A stretch of DNA of 22,127 nt from a virus, in the IMG/VR virus record IMGVR_UViG_3300042945_000816, positions 1 through 22,127 of that record. The stretch is one strand, 5' to 3'. The notes below the pieces were generated by a model. The model worked only from the letters and a program-made list of their open reading frames with translations, did not search any database and was not told the origin of the DNA. Made by a program: the position numbers and the translations under genes. This document shows, in pieces, positions 1 through 7,085 of this stretch; positions within the stretch are counted from its first letter, which is position 1, and every line of letters begins with the position of its first letter.

Positions 1-104
1 TAGGCTATGGCCAGAATCAGGTGATGCCACTTGGATGTGTACCAAAAAACACATATCAAAGGTAAATATGATTCCTAAAAAGAAAAAGAAAGCAGACTAT
101 AAAG
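1..104 (+). other. Left edge: 3' end of an upstream gene, frame ambiguous
   Basis: Two frames are open from the window edge. One ends at TAA 63-65 and reads GYGQNQVMPLG and onward for 20 residues. The other runs open from position 2 to TGA 110-112 and ends in a lysine-rich tail (PKKKKKADYKDE), overlapping the next start by 8 nt. An AAAGG ribosome site at 58-62 lies 5 nt before ATG 68, so a 14-codon leader-like reading frame (68-112) is also possible. The 8-nt overlap style recurs at 16159-16166. The sequence alone does not say which frame is real, and too little is present to name a product. Confidence 0.4.
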
Positions 105-389
105 ATGAGTGAGCGTTCTGAATCAAAACGTATTGGTGCTATACAGCATAAAAACTCTGGCAGAAACAATACAAAGGGAGATGCCTCATGGCATAATTTT
201 GTTATTGATTTTAAGGAATGTTCAAAATCTTTCACACTTAATCAAGACGTATGGGCCAAGGCTGTTACCGATGCTCTAAAAAAAAGTATGGACCCTGCAT
301 TAATTATTGTACTTGGAGAAGGGACCCAGAAGGTAAGACTTGCTATAATTGAATTAGATATGTTAGAACAATTAGTAGAAGGAGAATAA
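105..389 (+). CDS. Small PD-(D/E)XK-type nuclease, putative Holliday-junction-resolvase-like
   Basis: This is a 94-residue cytoplasmic protein. The N-terminal block SKRIGAIQHKNSGR leads into GDASWHNFVIDFKE (about 25-38). There the acidic D at about 26 and the later D-x-K pair (VIDFKE) look like the PD-(D/E)XK nuclease core. They are followed by a hydrophobic strand, DPALIIVLGEG, and a helix. Small single-domain nucleases with this arrangement are common in phage replication modules, where they cut branched DNA or act in recombination; that role is family knowledge and not shown here. The neighbours (Cas4-like exonuclease, RuvC-like resolvase) fit DNA processing. The ribosome site is weak. The start at ATG 105 is the first ATG in frame after a stop at 69-71. 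The gene is followed one base later by the next ATG. Confidence 0.6.
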   Translation: MSERSESKRIGAIQHKNSGRNNTKGDASWHNFVIDFKECSKSFTLNQDVWAKAVTDALKKSMDPALIIVLGEGTQKVRLAIIELDMLEQLVEGE

Positions 390-390
390 T

Positions 391-693
391 ATGGCAGAAA
401 ATACAACACTAGAAATGATAAATGGTTTAGCAGAAATTGCAGAGTTTATGGAAGATGAAGAACTAACCACAGCACTAACAATGATTGCTAAGTTAATTAT
501 TAAGCCAGATATTCCTGCTCCAGTGGCAAGTATTGAGATTGTAAGATTACAGGCAATTGCAGGAAAGTTAGCGCTAAAGGCTACTTGGATGGCAAATGTT
601 GATAAGAATAATCGGGCAAAGAAAAATATTTATTACACAGCAGCAGAAGCAGTAAACAACTTGGTCTCAGCACTCAAATACATAATGCGCTAA
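391..693 (+). CDS. Hypothetical helical phage protein
   Basis: This 100-residue protein is not recognised. It is rich in Ala, Leu, Ile and Met and looks almost wholly alpha-helical, with an acidic N-terminus (EFMEDEEL) and a more basic second half (about 70-100). It has no cysteines, signal peptide or clear membrane segment. The ribosome site is strong (AAGGAG upstream of ATG 391), and the gene starts directly after the nuclease stop, so the two are co-transcribed. Its position between two nucleases suggests a replication or recombination accessory role, by context only. A helical bundle that binds a partner protein or DNA is as far as the sequence can be read. Confidence 0.7.
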   Translation: MAENTTLEMINGLAEIAEFMEDEELTTALTMIAKLIIKPDIPAPVASIEIVRLQAIAGKLALKATWMANVDKNNRAKKNIYYTAAEAVNNLVSALKYIMR

Positions 694-696
694 CCT

Positions 697-705
697 GGTA
701 TACTT
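697..705 (+). promoter_or_regulatory. Extended -10 promoter element (TGGTATACTT) for the Cas4-like gene
   Basis: The -10 hexamer TATACT is at 699-704, preceded by TGG (extended -10). No good -35 is seen 17 nt upstream. A transcript start near 711 would leave a leader of about 14 nt carrying the AAAGGA ribosome site before ATG 725. The same 9-mer GGTATACTT precedes genes at 10034, 10580 and 12469. Confidence 0.6.
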
Positions 706-724
706 ATATAAACAAAGGATGAAT

Positions 725-1540
725 ATGACTAAGAATTTACTACACTCTGTAATGCTTAAGCCTGCTGCAAAAAAGAATAACATTCTTGACAGCGACGCTT
801 TAATTGAAAAGATTAAGCACGGATATATTATTAATCGTGGCCCAAAGCAAACACAAAAGAAAACATTTGCACCATCTACAATTGCATACTCACATGGAGA
901 ATGCCCAAGATATTGGTATCTAGCCTTTGATGGCCAGATGTTTGAAGATAATGCAGATGCCTATGGCGCAGCAAACATGACTGCAGGAACCCTGTCTCAC
1001 GCAAGAATTCAGAATGCCATGATGAATGCTGGTATTGTTAAGATTTATCGTGATGAGAACAATGAGGAAACAACTGAGTTTAAAATTCGCCATGATGATC
1101 CACCTATCTTTGGATATGGTGACGTTATGCTTGATTGGGAAGGCGAAGAAATTGTTGGAGAAATTAAAACTATGCTCAATGAAGGTTTTGAGTATCGTAA
1201 AAATTCAATGAAGCCAAAGACTGGTCACCTTATTCAGTTACTTATTTACATGAAGATCCTTGGCAAGAAGAAGGGTGTACTTATCTATGAAAATAAAAAC
1301 AATCATGAACTACTTATTCTTCCAGTAGAGGTAGATGATAACTATCGTGAATGGATTGATAACGCATTCCAATGGATGAGAGATGTTCGTAAGGCATGGG
1401 AAGAAAGAACCCTTCCTACAAAAAATTATCGTTCTAACTCTAAGATATGCAAAACCTGCCCAATTCAAAAAGCATGTTCAGATGCTGGAGAAGGGGTAGT
1501 TAAAATCAAATCAATGGAGAAGTTAGTTGAAACTATGTAA
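725..1540 (+). CDS. Cas4-like / RecB-family PD-(D/E)XK exonuclease with Fe-S cysteines
   Basis: The protein has 271 residues from ATG 725. Nuclease-core residues are visible: SHARIQ (H at about 92), GYGDVML (D at about 133), EIVGEIKT (E146 and K148) and the helix HLIQLLIYMK. Four cysteines fit an Fe-S cluster of the Cas4/AddB type: one in GECPRYWY (C60) and three in ICKTCPIQKAC (C242, C245, C251). Such enzymes trim DNA ends, and phages use them in replication or recombination. An ATG at 719 is in frame, but the AAAGGA site at 714-719 overlaps it and lies 5 nt from ATG 725, so 725 is preferred. There is no CRISPR array or cas1/cas2 nearby, so an adaptation role is not supported. The gene overlaps the next one by 14 nt. 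Confidence 0.8.
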   Translation: MTKNLLHSVMLKPAAKKNNILDSDALIEKIKHGYIINRGPKQTQKKTFAPSTIAYSHGECPRYWYLAFDGQMFEDNADAYGAANMTAGTLSHARIQNAMMNAGIVKIYRDENNEETTEFKIRHDDPPIFGYGDVMLDWEGEEIVGEIKTMLNEGFEYRKNSMKPKTGHLIQLLIYMKILGKKKGVLIYENKNNHELLILPVEVDDNYREWIDNAFQWMRDVRKAWEERTLPTKNYRSNSKICKTCPIQKACSDAGEGVVKIKSMEKLVETM

Positions 1541-1817
1541 CAGATGTGATACCTACTTTGATCCTAAAGTAAGTTATCAGATATATTGCAGCGATATCTG
1601 TAGAGACGAATCTACAAGAGAAAAGATTGCTGAAAGATATCAAGTTACACGTAGACAAAAGAGAATTGGCAAAGACAGAAGGTGTCTTGGTGGATGCGGA
1701 GTTTCTTTGTCCATCTACAACGACTCTGGTTTTTGCTCTAACTGTAACGTAAGTGAAAAAGAAGTAAATAAAATGCTTAAAGAATTGAAAGGTTTTATTG
1801 AGTATGAGCAAGAATAA
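1527..1817 (+). CDS. Double zinc-ribbon protein with TTG start
   Basis: This 96-residue protein has two cysteine quartets. The first is C4-x2-C7 with C21-x3-C25. The second is C53-x3-C57 with C70-x2-C73 (SGFCSNC). They are separated by a basic helical stretch (REKIAERYQVTRRQKR), so a two-zinc-ribbon nucleic-acid-binding protein is likely. The start is TTG 1527, set by GGAG at 1516-1519 seven bases upstream, inside the 3' end of the exonuclease gene. The 14-nt overlap suggests translational coupling. Its place between a Cas4-like exonuclease and a RuvC-like resolvase points to a DNA-processing or transcription accessory role. The exact function is unknown. Confidence 0.75.
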   Translation: MKLCNRCDTYFDPKVSYQIYCSDICRDESTREKIAERYQVTRRQKRIGKDRRCLGGCGVSLSIYNDSGFCSNCNVSEKEVNKMLKELKGFIEYEQE

Positions 1818-2394
1818 GTGGGGTATAGAACTTCAGCCAGAAAGAATCTGTGCAATTGATGCTAGCACCAATAGCCTTGCGTTTGCGGTTTTTTCTGGGA
1901 AGCATCTTAAGGAGGTTGGCAAAATCAATTTTGAAGGCAAAGATATTTATGAAAAAGTAGGAGATGCAGCAAAGAAGACTAAGGCATACTTTGAAACGGT
2001 AATGAAAGCAGATGCTATTGTTATTGAGCATACAGTCTTTATGAATAGTCCTAAGACTGCTGCTGATCTTGCTCTAGTTCAAGGAGCCTTGCTTGGTGCT
2101 GCTGCTATGTGTGGAATTAGTATAGTTGGTAAGGTATCACCTATTACCTGGCAAAACTTTATTGGTAATAAGAAAATATCTAAAGATGAGCAACTATTTA
2201 TTAGATCACAAAATCCTGGTAAGTCATTGTCTTGGTATAAGACTTATGAAAGAAACCTAAGAAAAGAAAGAACTATTAAGTTTATCAATACTATATATGA
2301 TAGAAGTATTACAGATAATGATGTGGCTGATGCCTGCGGTATTGGTCATTGGGCGCTAAGCAATTGGACAAAGGCTATGGGGGTTGACAAATAA
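1804..2394 (+). CDS. RuvC-like Holliday junction resolvase (RNase H fold)
   Basis: The protein has 196 residues from ATG 1804. RuvC-type acidic residues are visible: D19 in CAIDASTNSLAFA, E75 in AIVIEHTVF, and D173/D176 in DNDVADACGIG near the C-terminus. The helix after E75 (NSPKTAADLALVQGALLGAA) resembles the RuvC dimer helix. The likely reaction is resolution of branched replication or recombination intermediates before packaging, which fits its position upstream of the terminase. An in-frame TTG at 1798 lies 5 nt from AAAGG (1788-1792) while ATG 1804 lies 11 nt away, so the start may be either one. The gene overlaps the zinc-ribbon gene by 14-20 nt. Confidence 0.8.
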   Translation: MSKNKWGIELQPERICAIDASTNSLAFAVFSGKHLKEVGKINFEGKDIYEKVGDAAKKTKAYFETVMKADAIVIEHTVFMNSPKTAADLALVQGALLGAAAMCGISIVGKVSPITWQNFIGNKKISKDEQLFIRSQNPGKSLSWYKTYERNLRKERTIKFINTIYDRSITDNDVADACGIGHWALSNWTKAMGVDK

Positions 2395-2398
2395 CATC

Positions 2399-2554
2399 AT
2401 GGCTGGTAAACTATATACAAGCGAAGTTTGGCTACGTAAGAGGTATCTTATGGATAAAAAGTCTCCAGAAGAGATTGCTAAAGAATGCGGTTCAAGCGTA
2501 GAAACAATCTACGTTTACCTTGCTAAATTTGGACTAAGGAAGTCAAGACGATGA
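2399..2554 (+). CDS. 51-aa helix-turn-helix DNA-binding protein
   Basis: This is a short gene translated as MAGKLYTSEVWLRKRYLMDK, then a second half carrying the pattern SPEEIAKECGSSVETIYVYL and a basic tail ending KSRR. That is a homeodomain-like helix-turn-helix: helix (PEEIAKEC), turn (GSS) and recognition helix (VETIYVYLAKFGL). Such mini-HTH proteins in phages are small regulators or recombination co-factors. It begins 4 nt after the resolvase stop and its TGA overlaps the next ATG (ATGA at 2551-2554), so it is part of a translationally coupled string. No specific target site can be identified. Confidence 0.75.
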   Translation: MAGKLYTSEVWLRKRYLMDKKSPEEIAKECGSSVETIYVYLAKFGLRKSRR

Positions 2555-2676
2555 ATAAATTTCAAAAAGCACTTGCTATTTTAACTATTGTAGGAGCGGT
2601 AGGAGTTTCTTATGCTCTATACACACTAAGAGGTTTGCCAGACGCATTTGATATAGAGGGTGATGAGAATGAGTGA
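2551..2676 (+). CDS. 41-aa single-pass membrane protein
   Basis: The N-terminus is short and basic (MNKFQK), followed by a hydrophobic stretch ALAILTIVGAVGVSYALY (about 7-24) and an acidic C-terminus ending in EGDENE. It reads as a single transmembrane segment or an uncleaved signal anchor. It overlaps the upstream HTH gene by ATGA and the downstream DUF3310 gene by 8-17 nt, depending on the latter's start. The function is unrecognised. The size and topology are compatible with a small inner-membrane phage effector. Confidence 0.65.
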   Translation: MNKFQKALAILTIVGAVGVSYALYTLRGLPDAFDIEGDENE

Positions 2677-2911
2677 TAACTTAAATATTACAGTTGATCA
2701 GGTAAACCATCCACGTCACTACACCACTGATCCTTCTGGTGTTGAGTGCATACAAATAACTCGCCATCGTAATTTTAATATTGGCAACGCATTCAAGTAT
2801 CTCTGGAGAGCAGGACTTAAGGATGAATCTAAAACTATTCAAGACCTTGAGAAAGCAATCTTTTATATCAAGGATGAGATCAATAGGCTAGAAGGCAAAT
2901 ATGTCAACTGA
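2669..2911 (+). CDS. DUF3310 family phage protein
   Basis: The protein has about 80 residues. It carries the family signature VNHPRHYTTDPSGVECIQI, followed by the helical region NIGNAFKYLWRAGLKDE and DLEKAIFYIKDEI. DUF3310 proteins are widespread in phages, sometimes as domains of nucleotide-kinase-like proteins; their biochemical role is not settled. GTG 2660 and ATG 2663 are in-frame alternatives. GAGGG at 2656-2660 is 8 nt before ATG 2669, so that start is chosen. The end overlaps the terminase small subunit gene by 11 nt. Confidence 0.85.
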   Translation: MSDNLNITVDQVNHPRHYTTDPSGVECIQITRHRNFNIGNAFKYLWRAGLKDESKTIQDLEKAIFYIKDEINRLEGKYVN

Positions 2912-3437
2912 AGAAGATTTAGTTAAGCACCTTGATCAGGTAAACACTGTTGTCAGTGAATACTTAAAAGGTAATGACCCAACAGTAATTTCTAAAGAGT
3001 TAGATATTCCACGCACCCGTGTTGTTACTTTAATTAATGAGTGGAAGGCTATGGCATCTGACAACTCTGCAATCCGTGCTCGTGCTAAAGAAGCCCTTGT
3101 TGGAGCAGATACACACTATACTAAACTTATCTCTAAGTCATATGAAGTTATTGACGAAGCATCTATGACTAATAATCTTAGTGCAAAGACTGCTGCTATT
3201 AAACTAGTAATGGATATTGAGTCAAAAAGAATTGATATGCTGCAAAAGGCTGGCCTTCTTGAGAACAAAGAACTTGCTGAAGAAATGGTTGAGATTGAGC
3301 GTCGTCAAGAAGTTCTTGTTGGAATCCTTAGAGATATTGCATCAGAACATCCAGAGGTTCGTGATATTATCATGCAAAGACTTTCTGCGATTGCAAAAGA
3401 GGGAGAAGTGATTACAGTTGTCCACGATGTTCAATGA
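2901..3437 (+). CDS. terS: Terminase small subunit-like protein
   Basis: This 178-residue protein sits immediately upstream of, and overlaps, the large terminase gene. The N-terminal region (about 8-50) contains a helix-turn-helix: NDPTVISKELDIPRTRVVTLINEW. It is followed by long helices (about 55-150) rich in charged residues, as expected for the oligomerisation core of small terminases. Its job would be to recognise phage DNA and load the large subunit. The assignment rests on the HTH-plus-helical architecture and the adjacency; sequence identity to known small subunits is not obvious by eye. The 11-20 nt overlap with the next gene suggests coupled translation. Confidence 0.7.
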   Translation: MSTEEDLVKHLDQVNTVVSEYLKGNDPTVISKELDIPRTRVVTLINEWKAMASDNSAIRARAKEALVGADTHYTKLISKSYEVIDEASMTNNLSAKTAAIKLVMDIESKRIDMLQKAGLLENKELAEEMVEIERRQEVLVGILRDIASEHPEVRDIIMQRLSAIAKEGEVITVVHDVQ

Positions 3438-5202
3438 TTTTCTTGAAGTACTAAAAGAGAATCATTTTATAGAAAAGCCTGTAGACGCAAAGACATTTGT
3501 TGAGTCTCCAGACTATCTTGGTCAACCACCACTTTCGGATATTCAGTATCAAATAGTAGAGGCAATGAGTCAGATCTATCGTAAAGAAGATCTTATAGAT
3601 ATTATGGGGGATGATGGAGAAGCATACTTTAATAAATACACAAAGAATGAAATCATTCTCCAACTTGGCAAGGGATCTGGAAAAGACTTCGTATCAACTG
3701 TAGCCTGTGCCTATACAGTATATAAACTTCTATGCCTTAAGGACCCTGCTATCTATTATGGAAAGCCTGCAGGAGATGCCATTGATATTATCAACGTTGC
3801 TATTAACGCACAGCAGGCTAAGAATGTTTTCTTTAAAGGTTTTAAATCAAAGATTGAAAGATCCCCTTGGTTTGCTGGAAAGTTTAATGCCAAGGCAGAC
3901 TCAATTGATTTTGACAAATCTGTAACTGTTTACTCTGGTCACTCAGAGCGTGAATCACATGAGGGTTTGAACCTATTCATGGCAGTGCTTGATGAAATTT
4001 CTGGTTTTGCATCAGAGGTTGGAACAGGTAATGAACAGGGAAAGACTGCTGAAAATATCTATAAAGCATTTCGTGGTACTGTAGATTCTCGTTTTCCTGA
4101 TCTTGGCAAGGTTGTTTTGCTTTCATTCCCCCGTTATCAGGGTGACTTTATTTCACAAAAGTATGAATCAGTAATTGCTGAAAAAGAAACTGTAGAGCGT
4201 AAGCACACCTTTATTATGAATCCAGATTTGCCACATGAGGATCCAGGAAATAGGTTTGAAATTTCTTGGGATGAAGACACAATACTTTCTTATAAAATTC
4301 CAAGAGTGTTGGCATTTAAACGACCAACCTGGGAAGTAAATCCTACCCGCCAAATTGATGACTTTAAGATTGCATTTTACACAGACCTTGCAGATGCCAT
4401 GATGCGTTTTGCATGTATGCCCACCTATGCTTCTGATGCTTTCTTTAAAGACAGAACCAAACTAGAAAAGGTTATGACACTTCGTAATCCATTAGATCAG
4501 TTTAGAAGGTTTGACGAATCCTTTAAACCAGACCCAGACAAGGTTTATTATATTCATGCTGACCTTGCACAAAAGCACGATAAGTGTGCAGTTGCAATTT
4601 CTCACGTAGATAAATGGGTAAATATTCAGGTAATCAAGGACTATGAACAGGTAGCCCCAATGGTTGTGGTAGATGCTGTTGCTTGGTGGGAACCAAGAGC
4701 AGAAGGACCAGTTAACTTGTCTGATGTTAAAAATTGGATTATCAACCTTCGCAGAGAAGGATTTAACATTGGCATGGTTTCTTTTGACCGTTGGCAGTCG
4801 TTTGATATTCAAAATGAATTGCAGGCGGTAGGAATAAGAACTGAAACAGTTTCTGTTGCGAAGAAACACTATGAAGATTTAGCAATGATGATATACGAAG
4901 AGCGTGTAGCAATTCCTATGATTCCAATCTTGCTAGAAGAAATGTCTGAGTTAAAGATTATGAAGGGTAATCGTGTAGATCACCCTAGAAAGAAGTCTAA
5001 AGACTTGGCAGATGCATTGGCTGGATCAGTATTTGGGGCTATATCACATACCCCAAAGACTGCTAATACAGTTATTGAAGTACACACTTGGTCTTCTTCT
5101 TCTGCTCAACTTGCAGAGAAACGTAGATCTATGGTAGAATTAGAGCCTAAGCAAATGACGGACGATGTTCGTGATTTCTTAGACAAGTTCAACTTAATAT
5201 AA
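3427..5202 (+). CDS. terL: Terminase large subunit (packaging ATPase-nuclease)
   Basis: The protein has about 591 residues. Walker A is GKGSGKD (about 81-87, after IILQL). Walker B is LFMAVLDE with the acidic pair at about 189-190. A coupling-motif-like stretch follows in LLSFPRY. The C-terminal RNase H-like nuclease shows YYIHADLA (D379), MVSFDRWQS (D454) and KSKDLADALAGS (D526/D529), so all catalytic acids appear present. It translocates DNA into proheads and cuts concatemers. In-frame TTG 3418 is 12 nt from AGGGAG (3400-3405); ATG 3427 has no site of its own but lies within the terS overlap. Portal and capsid genes do not follow, which is unusual. Confidence 0.92.
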   Translation: MFNDFLEVLKENHFIEKPVDAKTFVESPDYLGQPPLSDIQYQIVEAMSQIYRKEDLIDIMGDDGEAYFNKYTKNEIILQLGKGSGKDFVSTVACAYTVYKLLCLKDPAIYYGKPAGDAIDIINVAINAQQAKNVFFKGFKSKIERSPWFAGKFNAKADSIDFDKSVTVYSGHSERESHEGLNLFMAVLDEISGFASEVGTGNEQGKTAENIYKAFRGTVDSRFPDLGKVVLLSFPRYQGDFISQKYESVIAEKETVERKHTFIMNPDLPHEDPGNRFEISWDEDTILSYKIPRVLAFKRPTWEVNPTRQIDDFKIAFYTDLADAMMRFACMPTYASDAFFKDRTKLEKVMTLRNPLDQFRRFDESFKPDPDKVYYIHADLAQKHDKCAVAISHVDKWVNIQVIKDYEQVAPMVVVDAVAWWEPRAEGPVNLSDVKNWIINLRREGFNIGMVSFDRWQSFDIQNELQAVGIRTETVSVAKKHYEDLAMMIYEERVAIPMIPILLEEMSELKIMKGNRVDHPRKKSKDLADALAGSVFGAISHTPKTANTVIEVHTWSSSSAQLAEKRRSMVELEPKQMTDDVRDFLDKFNLI

Positions 5203-5207
5203 AATCT

Positions 5208-5223
5208 CTAGCCTCAAGGCTGG
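5208..5223 (+). other. Small hairpin in the terL-5246 gap
   Basis: CTAGCC-TCAA-GGCTGG forms a 6-bp stem (one G-T pair) with a 4-nt loop. It lies between the terL stop and the ribosome site of the secreted-protein gene. There is no T tract, so it is a poor intrinsic terminator. It may be a 5' stabilising hairpin or processing site for the downstream transcript. A weak TTCTTA/TATAAA pair (5176/5198) upstream could be a promoter, but this is not convincing. Confidence 0.35.
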
Positions 5224-5245
5224 AATAAAACAAACAAGGAGAAAG

Positions 5246-6952
5246 ATGAATTCATTTAAGAAAATTGCCCTAGGACTCGCTGCAGCAATGTCCTTCGGCG
5301 TTATGTCAGCACTTCCGACAAGTGCTGCTGTAATTCAGCCAACACTAACAATTGATTCTGCTACAGATTCAATCGTTGCTGGTGAGACTGCTACAGCAGT
5401 GGTCACATTATCATTTATTTCAGAAACAGCAGCAGACACGGCAACCGTGCTATCTGCTATTTTTGCACAGCCAGTAGGCTCATCAAAGAGCGCAACGCTC
5501 TCATTGCTTGAAACAACAACCTCTGTAGTTACAATTGCAGCAGGAAACCTTTCAGCAGATATTAATTCAACAGTTGGAACACCAGGATTTGTGACTGCAA
5601 AGTTCACAGTTTCATTGGTTGCACCAACAGTTGCGGGTACCTATGAAGCAAGAATTCTTACAACCCGCCCAGCAACAGGTCCATCCGTTGCATGGACAGT
5701 AACAGTTAAAGCAGCAGATGTTACACCTTCTGCAGCAACAACAACCTCAATCCTTAATGCAGGCGAAGTTACAACTGCAACCGCAGACGCTACAGTATAC
5801 GCACCAAAGGCTACTTCTACAGATGCAGCAGCAGTAATTGTTGTTACACCTAAGAATGCAGCAGGCGGAGCAGCAACTGAGTCAATTCTTGCAACAGTAT
5901 CAGGAACAGGTATGATTGGTTTTGGCACAAATGCCACAACAATGACCTCTGTTGGTCGTTCTCTAGTCATCCCAGCAGGAAATCACATTGGTGTATTTGC
6001 TGACGGTACAGCAGGAGTATCAACAATTACTCTTACAACACTTACAGGTGCAGTTCTTGCAACTGAGAAGGTAACATTCTACGGAGATATCGCATCTATC
6101 GTAGCAACAGCAGTCAAGCCTGTTATCGCTACTGGAGCAAACACTTCAACAATTAAGGCAGTAGCATACGATGCTTCTGGTGTAACAGTTGGAGCAGGCA
6201 CACTTAACGCTTTCTCAAGCGATGTTTCAGTGGTATCCGATTCAGGAACTGCAGCATCAATCGTAAATGGTGAAGCAGTATTTACTCTTACAGGAGTAAA
6301 GACAGGTGGAGTCGCTGTAACTGTTAAGTCAGGTACAGTATCATCTGCTCCAGTTGCTGCTCGTGTAGAAGGAACTGCAGCAACAGTTAAGTTGTCATTT
6401 GATAAGGCTAAGTACCTTCCAGGAGAAGCAGCAATTGTTACAGTTCAGGTTCTAGATGCAGCAGGCCTTCCAGTATCTGGTAAGACACACGCTAATCTAT
6501 TTGCTACAGGTGGAATTGTTTCTAACTACGCATTTGGATCAGCATCTGATGTACTAACAGCGACTTCTGTTACAACAGATACAGCAACAGTTAAGACCTA
6601 CAAGGTCTTTATGCCACTTGTACAAAATACAATTAAGATTACAGCAACTGGTGGATCATCTCTTCCAGTAGCAGGTCAGGTTGTAGTTTCTGCAGAGGCA
6701 CTTGTTGAAGATTCTGCACAGAAGGCAGCAACAGATGCAGCAAAAGAGGCTTTAGATGCTTCTAATGCAGCAACAACTGCAGCACTTGATGCAGCAAAAG
6801 CAGCAGATGCTGCCACAGCAGCAGCACAAGCAGCAACAGATGCAGTTGCAGTTCTTTCAGAGTCTGTAACCAAGTTGATTGCTGGACTTCAAGCACAAAT
6901 TAAATCACTTGCAGCAGCAGTTGCAAAGATTGCTAAGAAGGTCAAGGCATAA
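5246..6952 (+). CDS. Large secreted Ala/Thr/Val-rich surface protein with C-terminal coiled coil
   Basis: This 568-residue protein has a textbook signal peptide: MNSFKK, then a hydrophobic core and PTSA|AV cleavage near 27. The body (about 30-480) is poor in Cys and charged residues and rich in Thr, Val, Ala and Ser with beta-strand rhythm. It looks like stacked Ig-like/invasin-like beta-sandwich repeats; for example AKYLPGEAAIVTVQVLDAAG near 395-415 is a typical bacterial Ig-like strand pattern. The last ~75 residues are an Ala-rich heptad coiled coil ending in basic KIAKKVKA. The whole resembles S-layer or cell-surface proteins of small actinobacteria more than a virion protein. The ribosome site is good (AAGGAG) and a strong terminator follows, so it is its own highly expressed unit. 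The role is unknown; host-surface remodelling and superinfection exclusion are inferences. Confidence 0.75.
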   Translation: MNSFKKIALGLAAAMSFGVMSALPTSAAVIQPTLTIDSATDSIVAGETATAVVTLSFISETAADTATVLSAIFAQPVGSSKSATLSLLETTTSVVTIAAGNLSADINSTVGTPGFVTAKFTVSLVAPTVAGTYEARILTTRPATGPSVAWTVTVKAADVTPSAATTTSILNAGEVTTATADATVYAPKATSTDAAAVIVVTPKNAAGGAATESILATVSGTGMIGFGTNATTMTSVGRSLVIPAGNHIGVFADGTAGVSTITLTTLTGAVLATEKVTFYGDIASIVATAVKPVIATGANTSTIKAVAYDASGVTVGAGTLNAFSSDVSVVSDSGTAASIVNGEAVFTLTGVKTGGVAVTVKSGTVSSAPVAARVEGTAATVKLSFDKAKYLPGEAAIVTVQVLDAAGLPVSGKTHANLFATGGIVSNYAFGSASDVLTATSVTTDTATVKTYKVFMPLVQNTIKITATGGSSLPVAGQVVVSAEALVEDSAQKAATDAAKEALDASNAATTAALDAAKAADAATAAAQAATDAVAVLSESVTKLIAGLQAQIKSLAAAVAKIAKKVKA

Positions 6953-6969
6953 TATAGTCCAACAATTAA

Positions 6970-7000
6970 GGGGGTTAGCCAAGTGCTAGCCCTCTTTTTT
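6970..7000 (+). terminator. Intrinsic terminator after the 568-aa secreted protein gene
   Basis: GGGGGTTAGC (6970-6979) pairs with GCTAGCCCTC (6985-6994) across a 5-nt loop, giving 10 bp with two G-T pairs. A six-T run follows (6995-7000). Confidence 0.9.
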
Positions 7001-7012
7001 GTACCTAAAAAA

Positions 7013-7021
7013 TGATATAAT
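7013..7021 (+). promoter_or_regulatory. Extended -10 promoter (TGATATAAT) for the coiled-coil protein operon
   Basis: TATAAT at 7016-7021 is preceded by TGA, giving an extended -10. It lies right after the terminator, with no clear -35 at 17 nt. The predicted start near 7028 leaves a leader of roughly 30 nt to the candidate ATT start at 7059, or about 58 nt to TTG 7086. AAAGGG is at 7042-7047. Confidence 0.65.
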
Positions 7022-7085
7022 AGGGTTATCAAACATCTTGGAAAGGGTGTGACCCAACATTAAATCTTTCCTACTAAAGAGTGGT

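Noticed and set aside
72-100. A-rich slippery-looking run (CCTAAAAAGAAAAAGAAAG) that could allow a frameshift into the nuclease frame
   Set aside because: The nuclease motif block is complete from ATG 105 and no downstream stimulatory structure is seen; the run is better explained as lysine codons.
725-1540. CRISPR adaptation system implied by the Cas4-like gene
   Set aside because: No cas1, cas2 or regularly spaced repeats are present anywhere in the window; phage Cas4-like exonucleases commonly stand alone.
4492-4869. 125-aa minus-strand open frame inside terL
   Set aside because: Lies wholly within terL, whose motifs are intact; sequence looks like a reversed coding shadow with no ribosome site.
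5208-5223. Intrinsic terminator between terL and the secreted protein gene
   Set aside because: Hairpin is only 6 bp with no T tract, so it was listed as a hairpin of unknown role.
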